Part shown: positions 24,278-38,657 of the stretch, piece by piece | Layout of the letters: every line of letters begins with the position of its first letter | Position numbering within the stretch: the first letter of the stretch is position 1 | Position numbers and translations under genes: made by a program | Assembly: GCA_045803245.1 (NCBI GenBank) | Contig: JBJMPK010000122.1 | Location: forward strand, 1 to 64,000 | Reading direction: 5' to 3' | DNA length: 64,000 bases | Source: CAVVWJ01 sp045803245 | GTDB lineage: Bacteria > Gemmatimonadota > Gemmatimonadetes > Gemmatimonadales > GWC2-71-9 | Notes under the pieces: model-generated | What the model saw: only the letters and a program-made list of their open reading frames with translations | Told to the model about the DNA's origin: nothing | Databases searched by the model: none

Positions 24278-25441
24278 TTACTTCAACAACCCTTTCGCGA
24301 TCGTCTGCAACTGCATGTTGCTCGTACCCTCGTAAATCGTTCCGATCTTCGCGTCGCGATAGTACTTCTCGGCCGGATACTCTTTGGAGTACCCGTACCC
24401 GCCAAACAGCTCGAGACACGAGGAGGTGATCCGGTCGGCCACCTGGGAGCTGAACAGCTTGGCCATGGCCGCCTGCTGGGCAAACGGCTGGCGCGCGTCC
24501 TTGAGCCGGGCGGCGTTGTAGACCATTAGCCGCGCCGCCTCCAGATCGGTGGCCATCTGGGCCAGCTGGAACTGCACTGCCTGGAACTCCGCTATGGCTT
24601 TACCGAACTGCCGGCGTTCCTTGACGTAGGCCGTTGCCGCCTGGAGCGCCCCGGTGGCCACCCCGATCATCTGGGCGCCGATCCCGATGCGACCCTCGTT
24701 CAGGGTCTCGATCGAGATCTTGTAGCCCTGGCCCACCGGCCCGAGCACGTTGTCCGCCGGAACGACGCATTCCTCCAGAATCAGCTCGGTGGTACTGGAA
24801 GCCCTGATCCCGAGCTTGTTTTCCTTTTTCCCGATGGAGAAGCCGGGAAAGCCGCGCTCGACCAGAAATCCGGTGATGCCCTTATAGCCTTTGGCGGGGT
24901 CCGCGTTGGCGAAGACGATGAACAGGCCTGCCTCCGCTCCGTTGGTGATCCAGAACTTCCGGCCCGTGAGGATCCACTCGCTGCCTCTCCGCTCGGCCCG
25001 CGTTGCCAACGCAAACGCGTCGCTACCGCTGCCCGGCTCCGAGAGAGCGAAGGCGCCCAACAGCTCGGTCGTAAGCCGGGGGAAATAGCGGCGCTGCTGC
25101 TCGGCGCTGCCCCACCGGAGCAGGCCGTTGTTTACCAGAGTGTTGTGAACGTCGACATAGATAGCCGCCGAGGCATCGACCCGGGCCAGCTCTTCGATGG
25201 CCAGGACCGCCATGAAGATGCTGCCTCCGCTTCCACCGTACTGCTCCGGCACCTCGATGCCCATCAATCCCAGCTCGAAGAATTTGGGAATCAGATCGGG
25301 GCGGAACTGGGCCGCCTCGTCCATGTCGTGGACATGGGGCCGGATCTCGGTCTCGGCGAATTCCCGGACCGCGTCTCGGAACATGGATTCTTCATCTGAT
25401 AAGCTGGTGAGGGCGGGGGCATTGCTACTGAGGTCCTGCAT
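24278..25441 (-). CDS. Acyl-CoA dehydrogenase
   Basis: FAD flavoenzyme of 387 residues that introduces the alpha-beta double bond in acyl-CoA during fatty or branched-chain acid breakdown. Family signatures: FALSEPGSGSDA, FWITNGAEAG, the C-terminal helix ELFGGYGYSKEYP and the catalytic base in IYEGTSNMQ (Glu). The sequence resembles short-chain/butyryl-type enzymes, but chain length cannot be fixed by eye. ATG at 25441 begins the conserved N-terminal helices; 25 extra residues upstream in frame look non-coding. No electron-transfer flavoprotein gene is in the window. Confidence 0.93.
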   Translation of the reverse strand: MQDLSSNAPALTSLSDEESMFRDAVREFAETEIRPHVHDMDEAAQFRPDLIPKFFELGLMGIEVPEQYGGSGGSIFMAVLAIEELARVDASAAIYVDVHNTLVNNGLLRWGSAEQQRRYFPRLTTELLGAFALSEPGSGSDAFALATRAERRGSEWILTGRKFWITNGAEAGLFIVFANADPAKGYKGITGFLVERGFPGFSIGKKENKLGIRASSTTELILEECVVPADNVLGPVGQGYKISIETLNEGRIGIGAQMIGVATGALQAATAYVKERRQFGKAIAEFQAVQFQLAQMATDLEAARLMVYNAARLKDARQPFAQQAAMAKLFSSQVADRITSSCLELFGGYGYSKEYPAEKYYRDAKIGTIYEGTSNMQLQTIAKGLLK

Positions 25442-25475
25442 ACGCGCCGGACTCCGGGAATGCGGACGTGGGACG

Positions 25476-31096
<5,621 letters not shown>

Positions 31097-31242
31097 CAGT
31101 GATCTCCGGATATTAAAAAACCCCGAAGCCAAAACGCCTCAAGGGGAGCGTTTTAGCGGTTTATTTAACGTGGCCGCAATCAGCGCAAATCGCCACGGAG
31201 TCAATTGTTAAGCCTAAAGCTAACGCTCTCGGCGTCGAGAGT
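31097..31242 (-). promoter_or_regulatory. Structured metH leader, candidate attenuator or riboswitch
   Basis: The 146 bases between the YggT gene stop and metH can form, in transcript order: CGTGGC/GCCACG (6-bp stem), an AU-rich linker containing GCTAAAACG, a hairpin AAAACGC/GCGTTTT (loop about TCCCCTTGA), and GGCTTCGGGG running into TTTTTT just before the metH Shine-Dalgarno. CCCC in the hairpin loop could pair instead with GGGG before the T-run, giving alternative structures. It does not match by eye the SAM-I, SAH or cobalamin consensus. Confidence 0.45.
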
Positions 31243-31764
31243 CTAGAGCAATCCCATGACGAAGCCTCGGACCACATACAAGACGAGCCAGGCCACCATG
31301 GGGCTGAAATCGATCATGCCAAATGGGGGGAGAATTCGCCGGATAGGGTCAATGAGCCAGTTGGTGAGGACGTAGAAAGGACGCATCCATTTTCGGTAAG
31401 GACCGATACCGAACCACGATCCGATGACTCGGATCAGAATCGCGGTCATGAGGACGGTAAAGAGGAAACTCACCAGCGATTCCAGCCACATCCGGGGTCC
31501 ACTCTGGGCCATGAATTCCAGGCGCACGACCGTATCGATGAGCCATGCTGCCAGGCTCATGAGGACCAGACCGGCGGCTATCACGAGGCCAAGGAGCCAA
31601 TAAGGGGCATTCTGAGGATTGCCGCCGGCCCGGATGACGCGGCGTTCAAGGGGCAAGACCACCGGATCGCTGATCCGGCGGACGAAACGGGCCCAGCCGC
31701 TGAACGGCTCGATGCGCCGGTTTCGAACCGCCCAGTGCGTAACCGCAACGATCGCCGCGTACAC
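31243..31764 (-). CDS. YggT-family membrane protein
   Basis: Inner-membrane protein of 173 or more residues with four or five hydrophobic segments. The YggT signature is in the C-terminal part (NWLIDPIRRILPPFG, then IDFSPMVAWLVLYVV). YggT proteins are linked to osmotic or shape functions, but their biochemistry is poorly known. GTG at 31764 is the first usual start, yet the frame upstream adds FYLHTAIRSLVLLAL, completing a first membrane helix, with no ATG, GTG or TTG before the neighbour's stop. The true start is therefore uncertain. Upstream on the same strand are a lipoprotein and an acyl-ACP desaturase gene. Confidence 0.8.
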   Translation of the reverse strand: MYAAIVAVTHWAVRNRRIEPFSGWARFVRRISDPVVLPLERRVIRAGGNPQNAPYWLLGLVIAAGLVLMSLAAWLIDTVVRLEFMAQSGPRMWLESLVSFLFTVLMTAILIRVIGSWFGIGPYRKWMRPFYVLTNWLIDPIRRILPPFGMIDFSPMVAWLVLYVVRGFVMGLL

Positions 31765-31814
31765 CAGAGCGAGGAGAACGAGGCTTCGAATCGCGGTGTG
31801 CAGGTAGAAGAGGA

Positions 31815-32255
31815 TTACTTCTCCACCTCCATGGGCCGTTGTGCCCCGGAGCTAGCGGTGCACATGATCGTAAAGAGGCCGCGTACGGCTGCCTGCTCGA
31901 GGACCTGACTGTCTCCCCGGCAGGAGAGTATCTCGCGCCCAGTGGGCTGACGAAAGGCCACCGTCACGACCGGCTCCCGCTGAACGTTCACCACCCGGCG
32001 TACCGTATTGGTGGTGAGACTCTCGATCCCCATCATGCGGAAATTCGCTGCCGGGCGCCCCCGGTGGGAACCGCGGTAATCGACCGCGCGGTCGACCAGC
32101 TCGTAGACTTCGCGGCCGAGGATGTGGGCATCGCGTTCGTCGGGCGGGAGATGACTGTCATCGGATGCAGGACGGGCCCTCGAGCTGGCCCGCTGGTCAC
32201 AACCCACGACCGCAATGAGTGCGAGAATGACCAGCCAGGGGAACCGGCAGCTCAT
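31815..32255 (-). CDS. Small predicted lipoprotein of unknown function
   Basis: Protein of 146 residues. N-terminus MSCRFPWLVILALIAVVGC is a lipoprotein signal with Cys in the lipobox. The mature part begins with a charged linker and contains GREVYELVDRAVDYRGSHRG, and later VVTVAFRQPTGREILSCRG. No family recognised. The ATG overlaps the desaturase stop as ATGA, so the genes are co-translated. Confidence 0.6.
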   Translation of the reverse strand: MSCRFPWLVILALIAVVGCDQRASSRARPASDDSHLPPDERDAHILGREVYELVDRAVDYRGSHRGRPAANFRMMGIESLTTNTVRRVVNVQREPVVTVAFRQPTGREILSCRGDSQVLEQAAVRGLFTIMCTASSGAQRPMEVEK

Positions 32256-33229
32256 TCCATTGCGAATTCGCGGTTGAACACGACCTCGAAGCTGAAAGTC
32301 TTGCTCTTGGTCCGGGTCTCCATGTGCTCGGCAATCCGCTTGAGCCGAGCCGGAATGCCCATGATCTTTTCCTGCGCTTTGCGTCCCAGCTCGTTCAGCC
32401 CCTCCAGGCTCTCGATCTTCCAGTAGCGAATCTGCTCCTGCACGATGCGGAGGTAGTCGCGCGGGCCGTAAATCCCCGCCCGGCGGATAACCTCGGCCAA
32501 CTCTTTGAATCCGGGCATGGTGACCCCGGGCATATCGATGGCCGGAAGAATGAAGGACGCGGAATGCAGCGCCTGGTCGGGATCGCGCTTCAGGATCTCT
32601 TCGAACACGGTGCGGTAAAAGGTGTAATGCCGGGCCTCCTCTTTGGCCACCTGGCTGAGAATGGAGGCAAGGCGCGGCTCATATTCGGCGATGATCTTGC
32701 CGGTTTCGCTGTGGGAGAACTGCGTGGCTCGTTCCTGAACCGTGGTGTAGGCAAAGACCCGATAGGGATCGCGATCCCACTCGGGATGGAAGCCGGCCCG
32801 AAGATATTCGAACTGCATCTCCTCGAGCTTCCGCTGGTGGAGCAAACGGGTATCCCGGGCGTAGTCGTGGAGCACCTGGCCGTGACGGTCCTCCTCCGCG
32901 GTCCACAGATTGTTCCAGCTTCGCCAGAAGCTTTCGTCTCCCAGGTACACCGCCAGCAGGCGGTGGAAGTGAGGCAGGCCCTCTTCGGTAAGGAGGTTCA
33001 GGGCCAGGGCGGCCCGCGCGGGGTCGGGGATTCCGGCGGCCTGGGCTCTCAACTCCGCGAGATGGGCGTCCGGGTCCTCATCCTGTGCCGGTCCCACCAG
33101 ATCGGAGGGAAACCAGAGCTCCCGTTTCCGCTCGTGCGTTTCCATCAGCTCGCGAACCTTCTCTTCAAGGTCCTGGAGCACTTCGATCTTCGAGTAGAGT
33201 TCCCGAGCGGGTTCGGTGGCGATGCCCAT
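32252..33229 (-). CDS. Acyl-[acyl-carrier-protein] desaturase
   Basis: Soluble di-iron enzyme of 325 residues of the plant stearoyl-ACP desaturase/DesA type that inserts a double bond into an acyl chain on ACP. Ligand motifs: EEGLPHF with the first Glu-x2-His, TAEEDRHG (Glu-Glu-x-Arg-His) and AKEEARHYTF (Glu-Glu-x-x-His). It makes unsaturated lipids aerobically. It is the first gene of a run with a lipoprotein and a YggT protein. The redox partner is not in the window. Confidence 0.88.
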   Translation of the reverse strand: MGIATEPARELYSKIEVLQDLEEKVRELMETHERKRELWFPSDLVGPAQDEDPDAHLAELRAQAAGIPDPARAALALNLLTEEGLPHFHRLLAVYLGDESFWRSWNNLWTAEEDRHGQVLHDYARDTRLLHQRKLEEMQFEYLRAGFHPEWDRDPYRVFAYTTVQERATQFSHSETGKIIAEYEPRLASILSQVAKEEARHYTFYRTVFEEILKRDPDQALHSASFILPAIDMPGVTMPGFKELAEVIRRAGIYGPRDYLRIVQEQIRYWKIESLEGLNELGRKAQEKIMGIPARLKRIAEHMETRTKSKTFSFEVVFNREFAME

Positions 33230-33334
33230 CGTTAGCCCTCAAAAACCGGGGAGCGTACAGGGGATGGGATTAAGACCAGCCACGAAAGATAGTGTTGCTG
33301 GTCCCTGCGATGCTACTCAAGGGGAGGGGGAAAG

Positions 33335-33769
33335 TCAGGACCCGGGCTGGCCGAGGCTCTTCTCCAGCAACGACCAGGTACGGCGGCCCAAGTAGCCCTC
33401 ACGCACGAAGATGCGCCGCCACCCCAGAGCGCCCAGCAGCCCCTCGGAACGGGTGTCATCGGTCCAGAATTCTGCCAGATGGGCTCCCGACTCGGTGGCT
33501 CGCTGTTCGAAGGCCGCCAGCAGCCGGTGGGCATGTCCCCGGTGACGTTCCTGAGGTAGGACGACGATGTCTACCAGATGGGCCACGCCGCCCCGAAGCC
33601 AATACCGCAGTCCCCCAATCCAATCGCCGATCTCATTGCTCAGGATTAGGTAGCGTTCATCGAGCGCGCTGGACCAGCCGGCTGGGTCCTCTTCCTGCTC
33701 CAGGACCTCCGAGAACCAGGCCGCGAAATCCTCGTCCTGCTCCATGTCCCGAATCGTCAGCTCGCTCAT
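33335..33769 (-). CDS. GNAT-family N-acetyltransferase
   Basis: Protein of 144 residues with the GNAT core: beta strand VAHLVDIVVLPQERHRGHAHRLLAAFEQ (pyrophosphate loop around RHRGHAHR), then SEGLLGALGWRRI. Substrate unknown. It stands alone between the desaturase run and the divergent thioredoxin 2 gene; an open frame overlapping it on the trx side is spurious. Confidence 0.78.
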   Translation of the reverse strand: MSELTIRDMEQDEDFAAWFSEVLEQEEDPAGWSSALDERYLILSNEIGDWIGGLRYWLRGGVAHLVDIVVLPQERHRGHAHRLLAAFEQRATESGAHLAEFWTDDTRSEGLLGALGWRRIFVREGYLGRRTWSLLEKSLGQPGS

Positions 33770-33948
33770 CTGCCACCGCCTCTCCGATGGGAGACTCCCA
33801 CCCTCCCGTCAGCAACAGTAATGCCACGCCCGCCTTTCTTGTCTGTGAAGGTGATCACCCCAGGCCGGGGCCGCGACGCACACCGGAGTTGCGGCGACTT
33901 ACATTTGCCTTGGCCTTCTGCGAGGATACATTCCGGGACGGAGGCTGT

Positions 33949-34392
33949 ATGACGGAAACTGCTGCGGCCGCGCGTCCCGTAATCGTGCAATGCCCCTTCT
34001 GCTCGGCGCCCAACCGGGTGGACCTCAACCGGCTCTCCGCCGGTCCCAAGTGCGCGAAATGCGGCAAGCCGTTGCGGCTGGACCGGCCGCAGAAGGTAAC
34101 CGATAAAGAGTTCGATCGTACCATCTCCAGTGCCAGCGTGCCGGTGCTGGTGGACTTCTATGCCGATTGGTGTGGACCCTGTAAGATGATGGCTCCCACT
34201 CTCGACGAACTGGCCCAGAAGCACGCCGGCGATGCCCTGGTGCTGAAGCTCGATACGGAAGCTAACCCGGCGACCGCCGCCCGATTCGGCATCCGCGGTA
34301 TACCGACGGTAATCTCGTTCCAGAATGGTAAGGAGCGGGGCCGCCACGTCGGTGTGGCGGACATGAAGACGCTGGAGGGGCTGGTCGCCTGA
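33949..34392 (+). CDS. trxC: Thioredoxin 2 with N-terminal zinc ribbon
   Basis: Disulfide reductase of 147 residues. An N-terminal zinc finger has Cys15, Cys18, Cys35 and Cys38 (CPFC and CAKC), followed by a thioredoxin fold with the active site WCGPC (Cys75, Cys78) and the cis-Pro in RGIPTVISF. The zinc ribbon marks the oxidative-stress-linked TrxC type. GGAGG lies four bases before the ATG at 33949. It could be the electron donor for the free-methionine sulfoxide reductase at 11158. Confidence 0.93.
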   Translation: MTETAAAARPVIVQCPFCSAPNRVDLNRLSAGPKCAKCGKPLRLDRPQKVTDKEFDRTISSASVPVLVDFYADWCGPCKMMAPTLDELAQKHAGDALVLKLDTEANPATAARFGIRGIPTVISFQNGKERGRHVGVADMKTLEGLVA

Positions 34393-34401
34393 ACCGCGCC
34401 G

Positions 34402-35751
34402 TCACCGGACTCCGAGCGCCACTGCCAGGGTCACCCCCAGAATCGCCAGGACCATCAGCAGGGCGTACAAGGGCACCACGAACTTGAGCCACTGCTCGTA
34501 TCGGACGCCGGCAGCGGCCAGCATAGCCATCAATGCGCCGTTGGTCGGGGTGATAATCTCACAGAGTCCCGCCCCGTACTGATAGGCCAGGACGGTCACC
34601 TGCCGGGAGAGCCCGATCAGATCGGACAACGGCACCAGAAGCGGCAGTGTGAGCACGGCCTGGCTGCTGGTGCTCGGGACCGGGACGTGTATCGCTGCCT
34701 GAACTCCCATCATCCCGATGGCGGATAGTGTGGCCGGCAACCCTGCAATCGGAGTAAAGAGTCCGTGGACGACAGTGTCCACTATCAGGCCGTCATTCAG
34801 CACTACGTAGATGGCTCGGGCGAAGCCGATGAGCAGTCCGGCAAAAGCCATCGATTTGAAGCCGTCCACAAACGCCTCGGCCGTGCCTGCCACGCCCAAC
34901 CCGCGAAGCGCTCCCGCCAGGACTCCCACGATGAAGAACAGCGCCGCCAACTCGTCGAACTCCCATCCTAGCCGCTGAGCACCATAGATATAGATGGCGA
35001 AGGCAGCGAGGATCGAAAGCAGTACGGCGATATCTCGCCCATCGAGTCTCCCGTACAGCTGCCCTGACGGTTCCTCGGGAGGGACTCTCGTGCGTCTGGC
35101 GTACACCATCGTCCCCCAGATCCAGAGAGTCAGTGCGGGCAGCAAGAACGCGAGACGGAACCCCAGTCCCGACGCCGGTGGTAGCTCGGCAACCTTCTGG
35201 GCTATGATGACCTGAAACGGGTTCACCGGGCTGAATGCCGCACCCACCGCGGCGGCTCCCAGGCTCACCGCCACGGCGGTCAGCGGGGTGAACCCGAGCT
35301 GGCGCATCAACAGCAGCAGGACGGGGATGAACGCGATCAGCTCCTCCTGCATTTGCATCATGATGCCGCCCAGGCTGAACGCCACACTGGCGATCGGGAT
35401 GACCATGATGCCCCGTCCTCGAAGGCGGCTGGCCAGGCCGCTCACGAGACGTCCGAATGTGCCGGTCCGCTCGACCACGGTAAATCCACCGCCGATGAGG
35501 AACACCAGGCCGATCACCGAGGCTGCGTCTACGATGCCCTTGGGAATGGCGACGAAGGCCCGGAAGGCTCCCACCGGATGGGGCTCCACCCTGGCGTAGG
35601 TGCCGGCTATCACGACGCTCCGGCCCGTGGCCGGGTCCTCCCGCCGCTGGAACTTGCCCGCCGGGAGAATCCAGGTCAGGGCCGCGGCAATGAGGACACA
35701 GCCGACCAGCAGGGCCAGGGGGTGGGGGAATTTCCACCGACGCCCATTCAC
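34402..35751 (-). CDS. YfcC-family inner-membrane transporter
   Basis: Membrane protein of 449 residues with about 11-12 helices. It begins FPHPLALLVGCVLIAAALTWILPAGKF, typical of the YfcC/C4-dicarboxylate (DcuC-like) group, and has SLGGIMMQMQEELIAFIPVL and PVPSTSSQAVLTLPLLVPL re-entrant-like loops. Likely substrates in the family are amino acids or organic acids; none can be assigned here. It converges with trxC ten bases away. Confidence 0.8.
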   Translation of the reverse strand: MNGRRWKFPHPLALLVGCVLIAAALTWILPAGKFQRREDPATGRSVVIAGTYARVEPHPVGAFRAFVAIPKGIVDAASVIGLVFLIGGGFTVVERTGTFGRLVSGLASRLRGRGIMVIPIASVAFSLGGIMMQMQEELIAFIPVLLLLMRQLGFTPLTAVAVSLGAAAVGAAFSPVNPFQVIIAQKVAELPPASGLGFRLAFLLPALTLWIWGTMVYARRTRVPPEEPSGQLYGRLDGRDIAVLLSILAAFAIYIYGAQRLGWEFDELAALFFIVGVLAGALRGLGVAGTAEAFVDGFKSMAFAGLLIGFARAIYVVLNDGLIVDTVVHGLFTPIAGLPATLSAIGMMGVQAAIHVPVPSTSSQAVLTLPLLVPLSDLIGLSRQVTVLAYQYGAGLCEIITPTNGALMAMLAAAGVRYEQWLKFVVPLYALLMVLAILGVTLAVALGVR

Positions 35752-35779
35752 CGTTCGTCGTTCACTGTGTAGGGTTTCC

Positions 35780-36052
35780 CTAAAGATTCCGGCAGTGCCG
35801 GTTTACCGGGGGGATGCGGCTGCACGCGATCCGCTCGTTCATGCCTTGGGCGAGAGGTCCGCAGGCCGCTGTCTGGGCCTCGCGTAGGGCATCGGCTTCC
35901 GCCGCCGCCGACGCGGTGCCCGTGTTCCGGCCGCCCTGATATTGGACGGTTACGGTGCACTCGACATGCTGGGAGGACAGAGTGGACCACAGAAGAAATG
36001 CGGCAAAGGCCACGGCTATCAGGAGGGTGAGGATCTTACTGCGGGCGGTCAC
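35780..36052 (-). CDS. Small single-helix exported protein, unknown
   Basis: Protein of about 90 residues from GTG at 36052, with a signal anchor (ILTLLIAVAFAAFLLWSTL) and an outside domain with four Cys (ECTVTVQYQGG, TAACGPLAQG, IACSRIPP, HCRNL) that may form two disulfides. The frame opens at 36175, but that stretch looks non-coding and would abut the divergent zinc-finger gene. No family recognised. Confidence 0.5.
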   Translation of the reverse strand: MTARSKILTLLIAVAFAAFLLWSTLSSQHVECTVTVQYQGGRNTGTASAAAEADALREAQTAACGPLAQGMNERIACSRIPPVNRHCRNL

Positions 36053-36175
36053 GCCTCGCTCCAGTCCCGACGTGTGGTCCGGCGAGCCACCATCCCTGGA
36101 ACCGGGCAGCCGTTCCCGCTGTTCTTCTCCCAAGCGTCCGGCATGGTAGGAGCGGGTCCTTTCAGGGTAGGTCAA

Positions 36176-36400
36176 ATGGAATGTGAAGCGGTGCTGTTCC
36201 GCCTTTGGGAATATCTGGACCGGCAGGTCGGGCCGGAAGAGGCGGTATCAATTCAAGTGCATTTGAGCGGGTGCCCGGATTGCTATCCCGCGTACTGTTG
36301 TGACCGCGCTCTGTTGCAACTTCTTTCCCGACAGCGTACCCGGTGTTCGGCCCCTGCCGCACTGATTGCCGCGGTTCGAGCCCGCATCCGCATCGCGTGA
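36176..36400 (+). CDS. Zinc-finger (zf-HC2 type) anti-sigma-like protein
   Basis: Small protein of 74 residues with the anti-sigma zinc-binding pattern: Cys3 (MECEA), His29, Cys33 and Cys36 (VHLSGCPDC), plus CC at 41-42. It matches the RsrA/CHCC family of sigma-factor antagonists, often redox-responsive. No cognate ECF sigma gene is adjacent; the neighbour upstream is divergent and unknown, and mgtE downstream is convergent. GGTAGG precedes the ATG. Confidence 0.7.
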   Translation: MECEAVLFRLWEYLDRQVGPEEAVSIQVHLSGCPDCYPAYCCDRALLQLLSRQRTRCSAPAALIAAVRARIRIA

Positions 36401-36429
36401 ACCCTCCCGAGGGCCATTGGGTCGGATAG

Positions 36430-37821
36430 CTAAAGCAGGGTACCACGCAATAGCACGAGGGCCACAGTGAAGTAGATGACGAGCCCGGTGACGTCTACCA
36501 GCGTCGCGACGAAGGGCGCCGATGCGCTGGCGGGGTCGAACCCGATCCTTCGCAGCAGGAAGGGCAGCATGGACCCAGCCAGTGAGCCAAACAGAACCAC
36601 ACCGAGCAGTGCCAGAGCCACCGTAGTGCCCACCAGAAGGTGGTTCGGTCCGTAGTCGTACCAACCGGCATATTGCCAGGTCAGGATCCGGATGAAGCCG
36701 ATCAGGCCCAGGATACCTCCCAGCGCCAGCCCGGAGGGGAGCTCCCTTGCCGCCACCTTCCACCAATCGGCGAGCGTGACCTCCTGGAGCGCCATCGCCC
36801 GGATGATCAGGGATGTGGCCTGAGACCCTGAGTTGCCTCCCGAGCTGATGATGAGTGGTATGAAGAGAGCCAGGACGACGGCCTTGCTGATCTCGGCTTC
36901 GAAGTGCCCCATAGCCGTGGCCGTCAGCATTTCGCCCAGGAAAAGGGCGCACAACCAGCCAGCCCGCTTCCGAACCATGGCCCACAGGCCGATCTGCATG
37001 TAGGGCTCACCGAGCGCCTCCATACCGCCGAACTTCTGGACGTCTTCGGTCTGCTCGCTGATGAGGGCGTCGATCACATCGTCCACCGTAACGATGCCGA
37101 GCACATGGCGAGTGTCATCGACCACGGGGATGGCGAGCAGGTTGTATTTCGAGATGAGCCGGGCGACCTCTTCGCGATCGGCGTTCGGGCCGATGCTTAT
37201 CGGCCTGCGTCCGCTGGCCAGCTCGCCCGCTTTTTGGCCGGGCTCGGCCAGCATGACCTCCCGCAGTGATACGACCGTCTCCAGCCGCTCGTCGCTCGGG
37301 TCGAGGACGTAAATGGCGTAGACTGTCTCCTTGGCCCGGCCTACCTCTCGGATGTGCTTTTTGATCTGCTCCGCGGTCCAGGTCGCGGGCACTCCAACGA
37401 ACGCGGTGGTCATGATTCCGCCGGCGCTGGTGGGCGGAAATTGAAGGAGGAGCTCGAGGGCGGCTCGTGTCGGGGCGTGGAGGACATGAAATAGACGGGC
37501 CCGGTCGGCCGCCTTGAGCGACCGGAACAGCTCGACCTGCTGGTCTGGGGATATGGCTTCGATCAGGGGAACGGCGGTCTTTTCGTCCAGCAGCTCGAAG
37601 ATGTCGGCTCGGCGCTCCAGCTCGGGCTCGTCGAGGAGTTCGACCCCGAGGTGAAAAGGCAGAGCCGCGATGACCCGCGCAGCCGCCGGGAGCGGCAGAT
37701 GATTCAGTGCCTCGGCGGCGTCGGCCGGCCGAAGATCCGCACAGGCGGTGAGAAAATCCTCCTCGTCTCCGGATAGGAGATAGAGGAGCTCGGGCGATGG
37801 GGGACTGATGGGAGACGCCAT
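36430..37821 (-). CDS. mgtE: Magnesium transporter MgtE
   Basis: Mg2+ channel of 463 residues. Order: MgtE N-domain (helical superfamily, about 1-125), paired CBS domains (about 130-255, with IPVVDDTRHVLGIVTVDDV) that sense Mg2+, a connecting helix and five membrane helices with PLIISSGGNSGSQAT and ATLVDVTGLVIYF, which line the pore. The ATG at 37821 has GGTGG five bases upstream; a GTG three codons earlier lacks one. The CutA gene is 31 bases upstream on the same strand. Confidence 0.95.
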   Translation of the reverse strand: MASPISPPSPELLYLLSGDEEDFLTACADLRPADAAEALNHLPLPAAARVIAALPFHLGVELLDEPELERRADIFELLDEKTAVPLIEAISPDQQVELFRSLKAADRARLFHVLHAPTRAALELLLQFPPTSAGGIMTTAFVGVPATWTAEQIKKHIREVGRAKETVYAIYVLDPSDERLETVVSLREVMLAEPGQKAGELASGRRPISIGPNADREEVARLISKYNLLAIPVVDDTRHVLGIVTVDDVIDALISEQTEDVQKFGGMEALGEPYMQIGLWAMVRKRAGWLCALFLGEMLTATAMGHFEAEISKAVVLALFIPLIISSGGNSGSQATSLIIRAMALQEVTLADWWKVAARELPSGLALGGILGLIGFIRILTWQYAGWYDYGPNHLLVGTTVALALLGVVLFGSLAGSMLPFLLRRIGFDPASASAPFVATLVDVTGLVIYFTVALVLLRGTLL

Positions 37822-37852
37822 TGGGTCCACCGGGAGTGAGCGGTCGGAGGTC

Positions 37853-38170
37853 TCACCTTACGGTCTCCTGGATCCATTCCAGGTAATCGGCATTTCCCTG
37901 CATGATTGGTACCGCGATAATCTCCGGGACTTCATAGGGGTGCAGCTCACGGATACGGACCAGGAGGACGGGCAGGCGCTCGACGGTGGTCTTGAGATGG
38001 CAGTACCACTCCGCGGCCCGTTCGACCTTCTCCTGCCACCAATAGGTGCTCGACACGGGGCCGAACACCTGGGCGCAGGCCGCCAGACGTTCCTCGACGA
38101 CGCGGGCCGCCATCTGGTCCGCGGCGGCCTGGTCGGGCAAGCTGGTCGTGACCTGACAACAGCTGGTCAC
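37853..38170 (-). CDS. cutA: Divalent-cation tolerance protein CutA
   Basis: Trimeric small protein of 105 residues. Family signatures: EERLAACAQVFGPVSSTYWW, then EWYCHLKTT and HPYEVPEIIAVPI. Implicated in metal tolerance, though its exact role is unsettled. GTG start with GAGG seven bases upstream. It stands between a lipoprotein gene and mgtE on the same strand, so a metal-ion theme is possible. Confidence 0.93.
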   Translation of the reverse strand: MTSCCQVTTSLPDQAAADQMAARVVEERLAACAQVFGPVSSTYWWQEKVERAAEWYCHLKTTVERLPVLLVRIRELHPYEVPEIIAVPIMQGNADYLEWIQETVR

Positions 38171-38179
38171 GTCAGAACC

Positions 38180-38581
38180 TCAGTGCGTCGTCTTGGGCGC
38201 GGCTCCTCCGGGAGACCCTGCCGTCTCGCTGCCACGCTTGCCGTCCTCAATGGGAGTGACCATCGTTCGCCAGCCGCTTTTGAAACGGAGCGTGAGCCGC
38301 AGTCCCGGAGGATCGGCCTGAACATCCACCAAATCGGGAAGACTGCGGGCGTACCTCGCGGCTTCATCCGCCGGCCTGATTACGTTTCCAGATGATCGCT
38401 TGAGCGCGGCGCCAAACTCCCGGGCAATGGCCATTTCCTCGGCCTGCTCGCCGCCGTAGCGGGCAAACTGGTCCGCGGGTACCAGGCCCTGCTGACTGGT
38501 CAGGCGGGCACCGAGGTCGTAGCTCCGGCAGGACGCGACTGCCATTAGAACGATTGCAACAACCATGGTTTGCTTGAGCAT
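38180..38581 (-). CDS. Predicted lipoprotein, unknown
   Basis: Protein of 133 residues with lipoprotein signal LKQTMVVAIVLMAVASC. The mature part has YGGEQAEEMAIAREFGAAL and LPDLVDVQADPPGLRLTLRFKSGW, with a Gly/Pro-rich tail. No family recognised. It is nine bases upstream of cutA. Confidence 0.6.
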   Translation of the reverse strand: MLKQTMVVAIVLMAVASCRSYDLGARLTSQQGLVPADQFARYGGEQAEEMAIAREFGAALKRSSGNVIRPADEAARYARSLPDLVDVQADPPGLRLTLRFKSGWRTMVTPIEDGKRGSETAGSPGGAAPKTTH

Positions 38582-38657
38582 AAGTCCCCGAGCCGAGGTT
38601 CAGCCGCCGGTGAAAACGTCCAGGTCCGAAAGTAATCCGTCCACTGCGAGAGTAGGA

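Noticed and set aside
31130..31242. SAM-II riboswitch before metH
   Set aside because: Only short pieces (GCGCTGATT, GCTAAAA) agree; the stem and pseudoknot pairing are not reproduced, so only a generic leader is claimed.
33766..34347. Minus-strand frame opposite trxC
   Set aside because: trxC has the zinc ribbon and WCGPC; the minus frame has no family signal.
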